Source of the DNA: Desertivirga xinjiangensis
GTDB lineage: Bacteria > Bacteroidota > Bacteroidia > Sphingobacteriales > Sphingobacteriaceae
Length of the DNA: 64,000 nt
Reading direction: 5' to 3'
Assembly: GCF_024436435.1 (NCBI RefSeq)
Contig: NZ_JAFMZP010000002.1
Coordinates: forward strand, 62,001-126,000
This document shows positions 55,512 through 64,000 of the stretch, piece by piece. The notes under the pieces were generated by a model, which saw nothing but the letters and a program-made list of their open reading frames with translations, did no database searches and had not been told where the DNA came from. Within the stretch, counting starts at the first letter, position 1; every line of letters starts with the position of its first letter. A program made the translations under genes and the position numbers.

Positions 55512-56414
55512 TTAATTAAACAGATAGCCCATGGCTTTATATTTAAGCCTGGTTAAAATGCTGTATCTGCTCACAAATTGTTTTATAATAGCCGGGCTGA
55601 TCGACACTTCCCCATTAAAATGGAAGTTGTCTTTATTCGATCCGTCCAATTCTGTTGCAAAACGGGATTTCATTACCGCGCTGGTGTGCGTTGCTGCGGT
55701 ACCGAAACCGATATTTTGAATCTTGGATATTACCGGGAATGCGGTGAATGTTTTTGTTTTGAACTGGTGGTAACACCATCGGATTGCCCAGGAATTTATT
55801 TTGCCGTTCATCTGGCGAATCAGCATTCCTGACAGGTCGCTTCCCATACGGTTAAAATCTTTTTGAATTCGCGTGCTTTTCGAAAATTCATGATAATCAG
55901 ACACTGTCCAGTCAACATGTTCCCATCTGTCGCGCCAGGTAGCCCATCCCCAGGAGGAGGCTCTTTGTGTAAAATAGTTGTCGAAATGATACTGCGACGG
56001 CAGATTTATCGGGAAGGAATAACCTGAAATCGAAAATACCTTATGATTATCCCTGTAAAATCTCAGAGAGTCGTTCATATAACTAAGAAAGTTCGTGCTG
56101 GTGATCAGGTCGTCTTCCAGCACAATGGCAGCTTCGTGAACTTTAAGGACATCAGTCACCCCCTCAATAATGGAGCGGGCAAGGCCTTTATTTTTTTCGG
56201 CTTTAATAACAGATACGGTTTTAAAACCGCTGATGGTCTTAAGGTAAGCTCTCACATCCAGGATATCCTGTTCATCAGAGGGCTTTCCGGCAGCGTCCGA
56301 GTAAATATACAGATCGGTTGAGCCGGCCAGAAAGTTTTTACTGAGGTGTTCTACTGTCTCTTTTAAATGATCAAGCCTCTTATAACAAAATAATATAACG
56401 GGGTAATAATCCAT
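55512..56414 (-). CDS. GT2-like sugar transferase
   Basis: A 300-aa GT-A protein. The N-terminal strand PVILFCYKRLDHLKETVEHL, the LYIYSDAAGKPSDE segment and the VLEDDLITSTNFL DxD-type motif (near residue 98) are clear. The C-terminal half contains RASSWGWATWRDRWEHVDW, typical of a subgroup annotated as hemolysin/sugar transferases. Gaps to neighbours are 25 and 59 bases. Donor sugar unknown. Confidence 0.88.
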   Translation of the reverse strand: MDYYPVILFCYKRLDHLKETVEHLSKNFLAGSTDLYIYSDAAGKPSDEQDILDVRAYLKTISGFKTVSVIKAEKNKGLARSIIEGVTDVLKVHEAAIVLEDDLITSTNFLSYMNDSLRFYRDNHKVFSISGYSFPINLPSQYHFDNYFTQRASSWGWATWRDRWEHVDWTVSDYHEFSKSTRIQKDFNRMGSDLSGMLIRQMNGKINSWAIRWCYHQFKTKTFTAFPVISKIQNIGFGTAATHTSAVMKSRFATELDGSNKDNFHFNGEVSISPAIIKQFVSRYSILTRLKYKAMGYLFN

Positions 56415-56439
56415 AAATAACCTTTAAAAACGTGAAGAT

Positions 56440-57276
56440 TTACTTTTTAAAAGTCGTCCAGATTACCGGGAAAAAGGTTTTAAGCCATAACTTGCAAAAA
56501 GCGGCCGGGTAATACAGCGGAAAGTGGTATTTGATAAAACCCAGGTATTCGTGATAGGCGAGACCTTTGGGGCTCATCAAATACTTTATGCGGTCTTTCA
56601 GGGAAACATCCGATGTTTTCCAGTTTTTACCGTGGTCATGAATACAGGTGCCCAGAAAACCAGGGGCTGTCACCACTTTAAAGCCTGCTTTCTTAGCTTT
56701 TAGGGTATAGTCGTAATCTGCTATTCCATGCGTAAATGAGTCGGACAGGATACCAATTTTCCGCACTACTTCCGCGGGAACCAGCATGATGTTGGCGTTT
56801 CCCAGGTCGCAGTCGAGAAAGTCACTGTCGCTATGGATGGTCTGGCTTTTAAGGAACAGGCGAGACCGTAACTTCTTTCCACCGTAGGTGATCTTCCCGT
56901 TTTCATCACAGGTAGCGCCAACACAAATTGCCGGCGATGCACTGTTTTCGTTGTATTGTAACAAGGTGGTTAACGCGCCGTCTTTCAAAACGGTGTCATC
57001 ATTCAGAAGCAGGTAATAGTCGTAATCGCCAGCAAGTGCTTTTCTCCAGGAATTGCGCATGCCCCCTGCCCAAAACAAGGATCCGGTTCCATGATATACA
57101 TGTACTGCCGGATAATGAAATTTAACGGCCTCTGCAGTCCTGTCAGCCGATCCATCATCTGTAAGGTGAATATCAAAGCTAACGTTGGCGGGTAGTTTTT
57201 GCCGATATATACTGTTCAGGCAGCTTAGTGTCTTTTGTTTTCGGTTAAAGGTGGTGAGTAAAATTCCAAGTTTCAT
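56440..57276 (-). CDS. GT2 family glycosyltransferase
   Basis: A 278-aa inverting GT-A enzyme. MKLGILLTTFNRKQKTLSCL, HLTDDGSADRT and the metal motif LLLNDDTVL (near residue 92) define GT2; FWAGGMRNSWRKAL is reminiscent of rhamnosyl-type members. The frame extends to 57309, but ATG 57276 begins the first strand and avoids overlap with the preceding gene. Confidence 0.92.
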   Translation of the reverse strand: MKLGILLTTFNRKQKTLSCLNSIYRQKLPANVSFDIHLTDDGSADRTAEAVKFHYPAVHVYHGTGSLFWAGGMRNSWRKALAGDYDYYLLLNDDTVLKDGALTTLLQYNENSASPAICVGATCDENGKITYGGKKLRSRLFLKSQTIHSDSDFLDCDLGNANIMLVPAEVVRKIGILSDSFTHGIADYDYTLKAKKAGFKVVTAPGFLGTCIHDHGKNWKTSDVSLKDRIKYLMSPKGLAYHEYLGFIKYHFPLYYPAAFCKLWLKTFFPVIWTTFKK

Positions 57277-57301
57277 AGTAAGCAGATTTATGAGCGGCAG
57301 G

Positions 57302-58360
57302 TCATCCAACCGGCCTCAGTTTGAAATTTACATTCTTTATTTTTTTGATAATTGCCTTATAGCAGCTTGTGGTATAGTAGTTAAACTGACGCACAACAGG
57401 CAGGGCAGGAATCCCGGCAAAATCTTTCAGGCGTTCAACAAATTCGGTTGAAGGCATATCTTGTCCATAGTCCTTGCATTCATTGATCAGGTAATTATAC
57501 ATACCTGCGATGCCATAGGTTTTTTCCGCCGGCAAATGCCAAATGGTAAGGTCTACATCCTCAGGCTTCACGTTTCTATAAAATAGGGGATTTGTCCATA
57601 TTCTTTTAATAAACGAATTATCCTGGGAGGCATGAAGCCCATTTTTATAGTACAGGTAACTCAGAGTATGGGCCTCTTCGTTCAGCTTCTTTAAACCCAG
57701 AGCATGTCTTTCAAGTAGTTTAGGCCATAGCTCCTGGAAATCGGCAAAAATCTTTTTTATGTTCTCTACGCTGCATAGGAGGAATTCGCCAAGGTGGTAG
57801 GAAGGGATATCGTTAACGGGCTTTTCCAGCAGCTCCTCGAACAGGGTCTTCATCTCCAGTCGCGATAAGCCATTAATGTCGTAATTAACCGGGCTATCAA
57901 TTTCAAACGATATAAATCCATTCTTCTCTGCCTCAGCGAACAAACGCTGAGCCGGTTTGATAAATACGCAGTCAGAATCCAGGATCAGGTATTTATGATC
58001 TGCGTTTGGATTGTTTTGCGAGATATGCTCGAGAATAGAAAACTCGTAGAACTGATTTTGAAATAGTCCATAATATCCCTTAGGTGTTTTGTATTTGAAA
58101 TCCGTGTGAATTATTTCAACTTCCAGATCTGCTAATATATCTCTTACGGACCTTCCGTCTATTTTCGGCAGATGTTGGACGTTCGTAAAAAGCACATGCT
58201 TTTCATTTCTGTTGAAACGCTTGCTGGTGATGAAAAAAACAATCAGGCAGCGCCAGTAAATATTTTGATGAGCCTGGCTGGAAGACTTTTGGCCAGACTG
58301 CGGAAATAAACTTTCTTCGCCTTTTTTATCGGCGCATAGCCAGGTACAGATGTGATTCAT
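57302..58360 (-). CDS. Unrecognised GT-A-like protein of the polysaccharide locus
   Basis: A 352-aa soluble protein with no named family that I can assign. YLILDSDCVFIKPAQRLF (near residue 125) is a convincing DxD nucleotide-sugar motif, and VLFTNVQHLPKIDG before it fits a GT-A first half. Residues 170-300 are helical with a Trp-rich LTIWHLPAEKTYG segment. The first 40 residues look poorly ordered, so the true start may be further in. Context within the locus supports a glycosyltransferase role. Confidence 0.75.
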   Translation of the reverse strand: MNHICTWLCADKKGEESLFPQSGQKSSSQAHQNIYWRCLIVFFITSKRFNRNEKHVLFTNVQHLPKIDGRSVRDILADLEVEIIHTDFKYKTPKGYYGLFQNQFYEFSILEHISQNNPNADHKYLILDSDCVFIKPAQRLFAEAEKNGFISFEIDSPVNYDINGLSRLEMKTLFEELLEKPVNDIPSYHLGEFLLCSVENIKKIFADFQELWPKLLERHALGLKKLNEEAHTLSYLYYKNGLHASQDNSFIKRIWTNPLFYRNVKPEDVDLTIWHLPAEKTYGIAGMYNYLINECKDYGQDMPSTEFVERLKDFAGIPALPVVRQFNYYTTSCYKAIIKKIKNVNFKLRPVG

Positions 58361-58411
58361 AGGATACGTTTTACAGTTAATCTTTTGTTTTATTGTTAAA
58401 TTATTGACGAA

Positions 58412-59689
58412 TCAATCTTCCTTAAGGATTAATTCGTCTGAGCCTTTTTCATAGTAATAAACCATATCTTTCTTCTCCAGGTAATAAAGGCACATGCCTA
58501 CATGACCCCAAAAAATAAGAGGTAACGTATAATTAAAGGAGAATAGTAACCCACTGATACAAAAAGGTATTAGCACTACGGCTTCTTTCCGCAGGTTTTT
58601 ACTGAATGCCTTATAGATCAGGTAGAACAGGAATGAATATTTTAACAGCAAGCCGGCGATCCCATGGTAGAACAGGATTTCAATAAATCCCTGGTGAAAG
58701 TGGTGCCCAGTGCCCGATTCCCACCAGTCTACATAGGGGTTTTCCATCTGATAGCCTTCAAACGTCCATCCCATAAACGGTTTCTCAACGATATAACCCA
58801 GATAGATAGCAGTTTGTTCTAAACGAAAACCACCTGTGCTCCCTTCTTTGGCCGGATTGAGAATCTCACTGAACCTGTCTGAAAAAAAACTAACCAGTTC
58901 AGGAGACGTGCTTGATATGATTGTAACGGCAAAAAGCAGCATAGAAACGCTTATAACAAGGAAAGCGCTCAATCCACTCATTGCCTTTCTATTAGTTCTA
59001 ACCAGTAAAATGAAAAACACAAGAGATGCGAAGATTGCGCAACTCCACACAGATCTGTGTTGATGGATTACAATAATTGTAAAGCACAGCACAAACAGAA
59101 AAAATGCATTTGCTCTTTGCGTGGTAATGAATCTATGCAGATACCATAAGAATGGAATAATCATCATGTAAATAGAATGAGCATGTATTATTCTGCTGTC
59201 GCCGGAGAAAGGTCCTGTATTATAGGACGTAAAACTCAAACTGAAGGAAAACTCGTGTCCAAAAAGGGCCATGAACACCAGGTACATGATCAGGTAAAAG
59301 CCCGCTACGAATTCTAGTATATCGGCATTCAGCTTTCTGAAAAGACTCTTTATGAAAATAGTATAGATCACGGGGAAGATCACCGTAAAGACCTCGAAGT
59401 ATTTGAAAGGAGCCTTAAAGTAGGTCAATGATTCAAATACGAGTTTGGCCATCAAAATAGTAAATAAGCCGACAAAGATCTTTTCGGATACTTTCAGACT
59501 CTTAAAGTCGGTTAAAACATATGCATAGATTCCAATGCAAATAGCCTTAACAGTAACATTGTTAAGGTAAGCATTTTGGGTAAAGATCCATGATAAGCAT
59601 TGCTCAAAGAAAAGGTAACAAAAGAAGATCGTCAAAAATTCTTTGAGGTATATACGATAGTTAAATAGTTTTACTGATGATCTCAACAT
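58412..59689 (-). CDS. O-antigen ligase/polymerase-like membrane protein (Wzy-type)
   Basis: A 425-aa polytopic protein with about ten to eleven membrane helices. The large periplasmic loop near residues 270-330 ends with GTGHHFHQGFIEILFYHGIAG, the His-containing motif of the O-antigen ligase/Wzy superfamily, and VIHQHRSVWSCAIF (near 195) is the preceding conserved segment. In a Wzx-dependent locus it would polymerise repeat units in the periplasm. The assignment rests on topology and these motifs. Confidence 0.85.
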   Translation of the reverse strand: MLRSSVKLFNYRIYLKEFLTIFFCYLFFEQCLSWIFTQNAYLNNVTVKAICIGIYAYVLTDFKSLKVSEKIFVGLFTILMAKLVFESLTYFKAPFKYFEVFTVIFPVIYTIFIKSLFRKLNADILEFVAGFYLIMYLVFMALFGHEFSFSLSFTSYNTGPFSGDSRIIHAHSIYMMIIPFLWYLHRFITTQRANAFFLFVLCFTIIVIHQHRSVWSCAIFASLVFFILLVRTNRKAMSGLSAFLVISVSMLLFAVTIISSTSPELVSFFSDRFSEILNPAKEGSTGGFRLEQTAIYLGYIVEKPFMGWTFEGYQMENPYVDWWESGTGHHFHQGFIEILFYHGIAGLLLKYSFLFYLIYKAFSKNLRKEAVVLIPFCISGLLFSFNYTLPLIFWGHVGMCLYYLEKKDMVYYYEKGSDELILKED

Positions 59690-59730
59690 GTAAATAATTA
59701 AATATAATTACCAATAGCAAAGTCGTGGGC

Positions 59731-59816
59731 CGTCATGCCGAATTCTTTCGGCATCTCTTGAGTATGTATGAAGCCCTTGCTTCAACAAGAGATCCTGAAA
59801 CAAGTTCAGGATGACG
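59731..59816. repeat. Palindromic intergenic repeat, CGTCAT family
   Basis: CGTCAT...ATGACG ends enclose GCCGAA/TTCGGC and TCCTGAA/TTCAGGA hairpins, plus ATCTCTTG with CAAGAGAT. It is the most symmetrical copy of the family found at 3885-4104 and 35795-35891, and lies within the polysaccharide operon just after the GT-D-like gene. Confidence 0.85.
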
Positions 59817-59820
59817 AGGG

Positions 59821-60792
59821 TTACCAATAGCATCCACCTTCAATACTTTTAATACCTTGTGGAGTTTCGGTACTTTGTGGCCTGGTCCAGTGCTCGTTCA
59901 TCATTGATGCAACGATCTGGTGTTCCTTTTTTTCTTCCCACCTTTTTCCCTTTATTCCGAAAAGAGTTTGGGTTGCTCCGCCCAGATGAACAGCTTTTTT
60001 ACCCAATCTTTTTACATAAGCAGCAAGCGGAAAACCATACGCACCACAACCAATGATGGCAACATCAAAGTCGGTAGCTGTTATCTGCTCTTTCATATGA
60101 TCCAGTGCCTCAAACCAGTCCTTGAATCCTGTCTCGTTATTAGCAATGGATTGTATAGCTCTTATTGTTTTCAATTCAAATTGTGGAAGTATGTTTTCAT
60201 TAGGGAACAACTTGTCCCTCTTTTTGTACTGTTCTTTAATGCTTTGTACAAAGGGATGAATAACCAGAACTTTTTTGCCTTCAAGGGCGGCGCTCCAGGG
60301 TCTTTCATGATTGTAGGGTTCCAGGTCGAACAAGCTTATTTTTTCGGCCCGGGCCAGCTCTTTCTCAAATAATCGTTCATGCCACAGCCATGATCCGAGT
60401 ATATCAACCTGCTTCATATCCTGGATCATCATCTCAGCAAACTTTTCAAGCATCTGTGGGGTAGAGGGAAAAAAGCCGGCATTGTTAGCCATCAGATTAA
60501 TGGTGTTTTTGTCCCACCAGAAGGCTTCTGATTTAAATTTAATGTAGTTAACGAAATTTGCTTTATGGTTTTTTACACTCACGTAATTGGCGATACATGA
60601 AAGCTCCACAGCGCCTAGCCGTGCTACCATTAAAGGCCTGGAGGCCCGCAGTTTTTGTTCAATCAGAGATCCGGCCGCCTGGTCTGGATAAAAGGGTTTG
60701 TCGGTAGCAATGGTGTTTTCGGCAAAGAGTTTGCCGTAAACCTTTCTAGCTAACTTAAGAGCGTATATGGTAGGGGTATTTATCGCAATCAT
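59821..60792 (-). CDS. Polysaccharide-locus protein, possible GT-D-like glycosyltransferase
   Basis: A 323-aa soluble protein of unknown function. LMVARLGAVELSCIANYV near residue 54 resembles the opening motif of GT-D glycosyltransferases (usually RFGDGE), but the first acidic residue is replaced, reading GAVE. Further on are ILGSWLWHERLF, KKVLVIHPFVQSIKEQY and VAIIGCGAYGFPLAAYVKRLGK, a Rossmann-like second half. Position between a GT2 gene (21 bases) and the Wzy-like gene supports a role in sugar transfer or modification. Confidence 0.65.
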   Translation of the reverse strand: MIAINTPTIYALKLARKVYGKLFAENTIATDKPFYPDQAAGSLIEQKLRASRPLMVARLGAVELSCIANYVSVKNHKANFVNYIKFKSEAFWWDKNTINLMANNAGFFPSTPQMLEKFAEMMIQDMKQVDILGSWLWHERLFEKELARAEKISLFDLEPYNHERPWSAALEGKKVLVIHPFVQSIKEQYKKRDKLFPNENILPQFELKTIRAIQSIANNETGFKDWFEALDHMKEQITATDFDVAIIGCGAYGFPLAAYVKRLGKKAVHLGGATQTLFGIKGKRWEEKKEHQIVASMMNEHWTRPQSTETPQGIKSIEGGCYW

Positions 60793-60813
60793 TTTAGTAA
60801 AAATTACCCGAAC

Positions 60814-61722
60814 TTACTCGGCCAGTTGAAAGTTGAATCCATCCCTCACCGCTTTTCCGATGGCTGAAACATGTTTCGGAAAATCTGCAAAGGTTTTTTT
60901 TCTTAAAGAAAGTTTTACCACGGCTCCAACCCGTTTAACATTGCTGAATAAAGCTCTCGACACGGTGATAAAAGGGTTGCCAAACTTACGGTCTATGATT
61001 ATCTGATTCCGGATCTGGTAATAAAGCTTCCAGTCTACGGATATACCCATTGCCGGATTATTTATCTTTTTGGTCATGATGGCACTTTTAACAAATCCCA
61101 CTTTAAACCCTGCATTGAATACCCGGGCCGAATAATCTGTATCGTCATACAGAATAAAATACCTTTTATCTGCGAATCCTACTTTTTCAATTACGTGCCG
61201 GGAAAACATAGGGCCTTCAAAGGGAAAGGACACGATCTGTTTGATCTTCTCGTCTCTGAAGTCGGAAGACCGGATGGGGTTTATAGCTTCTGGTTTGAAA
61301 GGGTTGCTGAAATTGAATTTAGAACCGTAACGCCATTCAGAATCCGAGTTGTAAAATTTCCTGTCGGGTTGGAGAACATCGAACTCGTTATGATGTTCAG
61401 CATTCGAGCTTAACATCTCTTCCAGGCAAGTGATCAGTGGCTCCACATCATCATCCATCATCCAGATCCAGTCGTAACCTTTGTTGTAGGCTTCTTTCAT
61501 TCCCCTGTAAAATCCCAGAGCGCCTCCGCCATTTTCCTGTTTGATCACATGAAGGTCGGATTGTGTGTTTAACCACTCTTCAGTACCGTCGGTACTGCTA
61601 TTATTGATTACGAATATAGCATCTAATTTATAAGTCTGGTGTCTTAGGGCCTCAATACAATCTTTTAATAAGGCGAGTCGATTGTATGTTACCACAACAG
61701 CGGCGATAGTTTTCATAGGCAT
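60814..61722 (-). CDS. GT2 family glycosyltransferase
   Basis: A 302-aa GT-A enzyme with AAVVVTYNRLALLKDCIEAL at the start, NNSSTDGTEEWL, and the metal motif WMMDDDVEPL near residue 92. The FILYDDTDYSARVFNAGF segment later in the protein is typical of galactofuranosyl- or rhamnosyl-transferase-like GT2 members. An ATG two codons in (61716) is an alternative start. The Wzx gene precedes it by 59 bases. Confidence 0.92.
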   Translation of the reverse strand: MPMKTIAAVVVTYNRLALLKDCIEALRHQTYKLDAIFVINNSSTDGTEEWLNTQSDLHVIKQENGGGALGFYRGMKEAYNKGYDWIWMMDDDVEPLITCLEEMLSSNAEHHNEFDVLQPDRKFYNSDSEWRYGSKFNFSNPFKPEAINPIRSSDFRDEKIKQIVSFPFEGPMFSRHVIEKVGFADKRYFILYDDTDYSARVFNAGFKVGFVKSAIMTKKINNPAMGISVDWKLYYQIRNQIIIDRKFGNPFITVSRALFSNVKRVGAVVKLSLRKKTFADFPKHVSAIGKAVRDGFNFQLAE

Positions 61723-61781
61723 TTTCTATTTAATATTTTGGTAGATGAATTAAAAGTTCCAGGTTATATTTAAAAGTTTTT

Positions 61782-63134
61782 TTAGGTTGAGCTTTTGATG
61801 ACTTTTTGTTTCAGCATATATACAAAGGGCCTTGCCACGTCTGATAAGTATTTGTACTTAAAATAATTAAGATCAATAAGGTGAATCTGCTGAAAGTACA
61901 GGAATATCCACATGGTTGTGGTGATGATCAGCTCGGTGATCAGCCAGGCCCAGGCTGTGCCAGTGGCCCCCATTTCACGGGATAAAAAGTAGTTCAGCAC
62001 TAAGCCTGTTGCGGCACCCATCAGAGTAATCCTGAAAAAAGGCTTGTCCATTTTCAGGTTGATCATTGTTTGAATACCGAAAAGATCTCCTAAAGCCAGT
62101 ATCAGCGGTACAAAACATAAAATTCGCAACACTACTGTAGCTTCAGAAAACTGAGGTCCATACAAAGCAAGAATAAGCCAGGGGGCCAAAACCCATATGC
62201 CTATACCGGCTATAAGTGTGAATATCGTAATAAAGGGAGCCAGCTGCTTTACTTTAGATACGCCCTCTTGTTTTCCCTTTCCAAAGCTTTCGCCGATAAA
62301 TGGAAACAGGGACAGTCTCAGCGGAAGCGAAACGAAAGTCTGAAGGATCATGATCAGCTTCCAGCCCGCAGTGTAGAATGCAACATCTTTGTTGGTTTGA
62401 ACCAGGCCAAGGATAATAGTATTTGTGGTGGTATATAGTGTCACCACGATCATGGAGAAAAAAATCATTTTTTCAGTCCATAAAAGCTTAAAGATGTTCG
62501 GTATTGCAATGGGCTGAATTTTAATTTTATAACGTTTTATGGCCCATAAGAATGAACCTATTCCTACCACAATTTGAGATAAGCTGGTTAACAGAGGCTG
62601 AAGGATATAATCCTCCTGCTGTCTGATAAAGAAGATTAACGAGATCGTAAAAAGCAGCTTGGCAATGAAGTTAAAAATTGCCATTTGATGCAGCTCCTGC
62701 ATTCCCTGGTAAAGCCAGTTAGGTGTGATTACCATGGAGAAACAGGCGAGGTAGGTATAAATAAAGAGCTTCTTTTCTGAGGCCATTTGCGGGATATAGA
62801 AAAGAGTGATAACGAATATACCTGCCGAAAGCAGCAGTAATAAAGCTTTTGCAAAAAGGATCTTACTAAATATCCGGCTCCTTTCTTCTTCATCTTCACT
62901 ATTAGCCGCAATTGCCCTGGTAGCTGTAAGGTCGAACCCGTAATTTATCAGCAGGCTGAAATACGTAACTATAGCTCCTGCGAAATTAATTACTCCGAAT
63001 TTGTCGGGCCCGATGATGCGGGCGATTATAGGTACAGCCAGTAAGGGCAAAAAGTTATTGGCGAATTGAACCAGACTCAAGGAAAAAAAGTTCCTGGCTA
63101 AGTTTTTTACCGGACTTGTTTTTCTAGCACTCAT
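61782..63134 (-). CDS. Wzx-type oligosaccharide flippase
   Basis: A 450-aa polytopic protein with about twelve to fourteen membrane helices, starting with the family pattern NFFSLSLVQFANNFLPLLAV and IIGPDKFGVINFAGAIV. It belongs to the polysaccharide-transport branch of the MATE/MOP superfamily and would flip lipid-linked repeat units to the periplasm for the Wzy-like protein. It is preceded by the 38-bp palindrome and the BY-kinase gene. Confidence 0.92.
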   Translation of the reverse strand: MSARKTSPVKNLARNFFSLSLVQFANNFLPLLAVPIIARIIGPDKFGVINFAGAIVTYFSLLINYGFDLTATRAIAANSEDEEERSRIFSKILFAKALLLLLSAGIFVITLFYIPQMASEKKLFIYTYLACFSMVITPNWLYQGMQELHQMAIFNFIAKLLFTISLIFFIRQQEDYILQPLLTSLSQIVVGIGSFLWAIKRYKIKIQPIAIPNIFKLLWTEKMIFFSMIVVTLYTTTNTIILGLVQTNKDVAFYTAGWKLIMILQTFVSLPLRLSLFPFIGESFGKGKQEGVSKVKQLAPFITIFTLIAGIGIWVLAPWLILALYGPQFSEATVVLRILCFVPLILALGDLFGIQTMINLKMDKPFFRITLMGAATGLVLNYFLSREMGATGTAWAWLITELIITTTMWIFLYFQQIHLIDLNYFKYKYLSDVARPFVYMLKQKVIKSST

Positions 63135-63148
63135 ATGTTAGAATAGTT

Positions 63149-63186
63149 ATGAATTATGAGTTATGAATTCATAACTCATAATTCAT
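63149..63186. repeat. 38-bp perfect palindrome between BY-kinase and Wzx genes
   Basis: The sequence is self-complementary around the GAATTC centre (63165-63170), made of ATGAATTATGAG and TTATGAATT units. It fills most of the 62-base gap. It would form a long AU-rich hairpin in the transcript and could weaken expression of downstream genes. Confidence 0.85.
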
Positions 63187-63196
63187 TATTCATAAT

Positions 63197-64000
63197 TCAA
63201 TTCGAAATAGCGAGTCTTCTTGACATATCTTTCATAACGGATTTGAAAGATGTTTTTTGGTTGTCAACATAATAACCGTATCCGTAACGATGCTCGCCCT
63301 TCATATGAACACCATTAAACACGATCTTCATTTTAGGCATTTTCTGTTCCTTACGCAGTTGCTCTATAAACTCAAGGTGAACCTTGTATGTATAATCCTG
63401 CCTTACCAGGTAGAGTGAGGCATCTGATAATCTGGATAGTATCAGGGCATCGGTTACCAGGTAAATAGGAGGTGTATCGATCAGAATATCATCGTATTCG
63501 GTACGTAACCATGCAATTAGTTCGTCGAGTTCGATCTGCTCAAGCAATTCAGAAGGATTGTCAGGCAAAGAACCAGTCCCAATCACAGACAATCCGGGAT
63601 GGATATCTGATGGCTGGATAATTTCATGTTTGTCTGCGCGACCTTGCAGATAGTCGCTCAAACCCTTGCTCTCATGCAAATTAAAGTTTTGTGCAATTTT
63701 TGGCTTACGCATGTCAAGTTCAAGGATAATGGTCTTTCTTCCTGATGCAGCTAATGTTACACCCAGGTTACTGGTTACAAAACTTTTTCCTTCGCTTGCA
63801 ATACTGGAAGTGATCAGGGTAACCCGGCCTTTATCTTTTTTATTGTGCAGATACTGGAGGTCAGTCCTGAGCGACCTGAACTGTTCACCCACCATATAAC
63901 CGCTTTTAGGCTGGATTACGATAGGAGAGTCGGATTCTTCATAAAATAATTCTGTAGAAATAGGTACATTGGTTAATATTTCAATGTCCTTGCTCGAGGT
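63197..64000 (-). CDS. Tyrosine-protein kinase of the Wzc/CpsD type, C-terminal part (runs off window)
   Basis: The C-terminal kinase portion of a bacterial tyrosine kinase that controls polysaccharide chain length and export. Walker A is ITSSIASEGKS, Walker A' ILELDMRKP and Walker B ILIDTPPIYL. A Tyr-rich segment near the C terminus (HRYGYGYYVDNQ) is the autophosphorylation cluster. The frame stays open past the ATG at 63895 to the window edge, with sequence typical of the linker before the kinase (ILTNVPIS ... GYMVGEQFRSLR), so the N-terminal Wzz domain and start lie outside. Confidence 0.92.
   Translation of the reverse strand, partial: TSSKDIEILTNVPISTELFYEESDSPIVIQPKSGYMVGEQFRSLRTDLQYLHNKKDKGRVTLITSSIASEGKSFVTSNLGVTLAASGRKTIILELDMRKPKIAQNFNLHESKGLSDYLQGRADKHEIIQPSDIHPGLSVIGTGSLPDNPSELLEQIELDELIAWLRTEYDDILIDTPPIYLVTDALILSRLSDASLYLVRQDYTYKVHLEFIEQLRKEQKMPKMKIVFNGVHMKGEHRYGYGYYVDNQKTSFKSVMKDMSRRLAISN

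Overview
The window is a chromosomal segment of a member of the Bacteroidota, most likely a Sphingobacteriaceae-type bacterium (Pedobacter-like). This is inferred from several signs: an outer-membrane beta-barrel protein of the Bacteroidota carboxypeptidase-regulatory/plug type, a 7TMR-DISM histidine kinase, GH20 and OmpA/TSP3 proteins, weak Shine-Dalgarno sites, and several exact TAnnTTTG boxes, the Bacteroidota -7 promoter element. No rRNA, tRNA, complete insertion sequence, prophage or CRISPR array was seen.

Layout. 1-8.7 kb holds housekeeping genes: an MBL-fold hydrolase cut by the edge, an outer-membrane barrel protein, kdsB, a deoxynucleoside kinase, trpS, a PlsC-like acyltransferase, gatC and an aldo/keto reductase. 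8.9-16.7 kb is a minus-strand thiamine operon read thiS-thiC-tenI-like-thiD-thiE-thiG-thiH-thiF, headed by a promoter, a TPP riboswitch and a hairpin that buries the thiS start codon. 16.9-20.3 kb carries an aromatic amino acid hydroxylase, a PPK2 kinase and a Nei/Fpg glycosylase. 20.4-25.4 kb holds an OmpA-type protein and a stress group (YciF-like, manganese catalase, DsbA-like, YtxH).

25.6-31.4 kb is a tight plus-strand run of five genes (GNAT-like protein, SAM methyltransferase, 7TMR-DISM histidine kinase, REC-histidine kinase, REC protein) closed by a hairpin and facing a further REC protein. 31.5-45.5 kb mixes two PRC-barrel stress proteins, a nucleoid-associated protein, a GH20 hexosaminidase, small unknown proteins, an exonuclease/DUF294 pair, a large secreted plug-domain protein, a REC-PAS protein and a DACNV-type protein with a diadenylate-cyclase-like domain. 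45.6-51.5 kb has proBA, a DUF6580 membrane protein, mqo and a DUF4202 protein. 51.8-64 kb is a minus-strand exopolysaccharide locus: BY-kinase, Wzx flippase, glycosyltransferases, a Wzy-like polymerase, a WecG-type transferase and a WcaJ-like initiating transferase.

The most unusual observation is a three-copy intergenic element of 159-165 bp (10092-10255, 16141-16299, 43289-43453). It has 10-bp inverted ends and three internal hairpins whose stem bases change in compensatory fashion between copies; two copies lie inside the transcribed thiamine operon. Other repeat families are a CGTCAT...ATGACG palindromic element (three loci, one in tandem), a GC-rich CACGCGTGC hairpin (two loci) and a 38-bp perfect palindrome. 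The best candidates for undescribed function are the GNAT/methyltransferase/kinase operon, the DACNV protein and the structured repeat.
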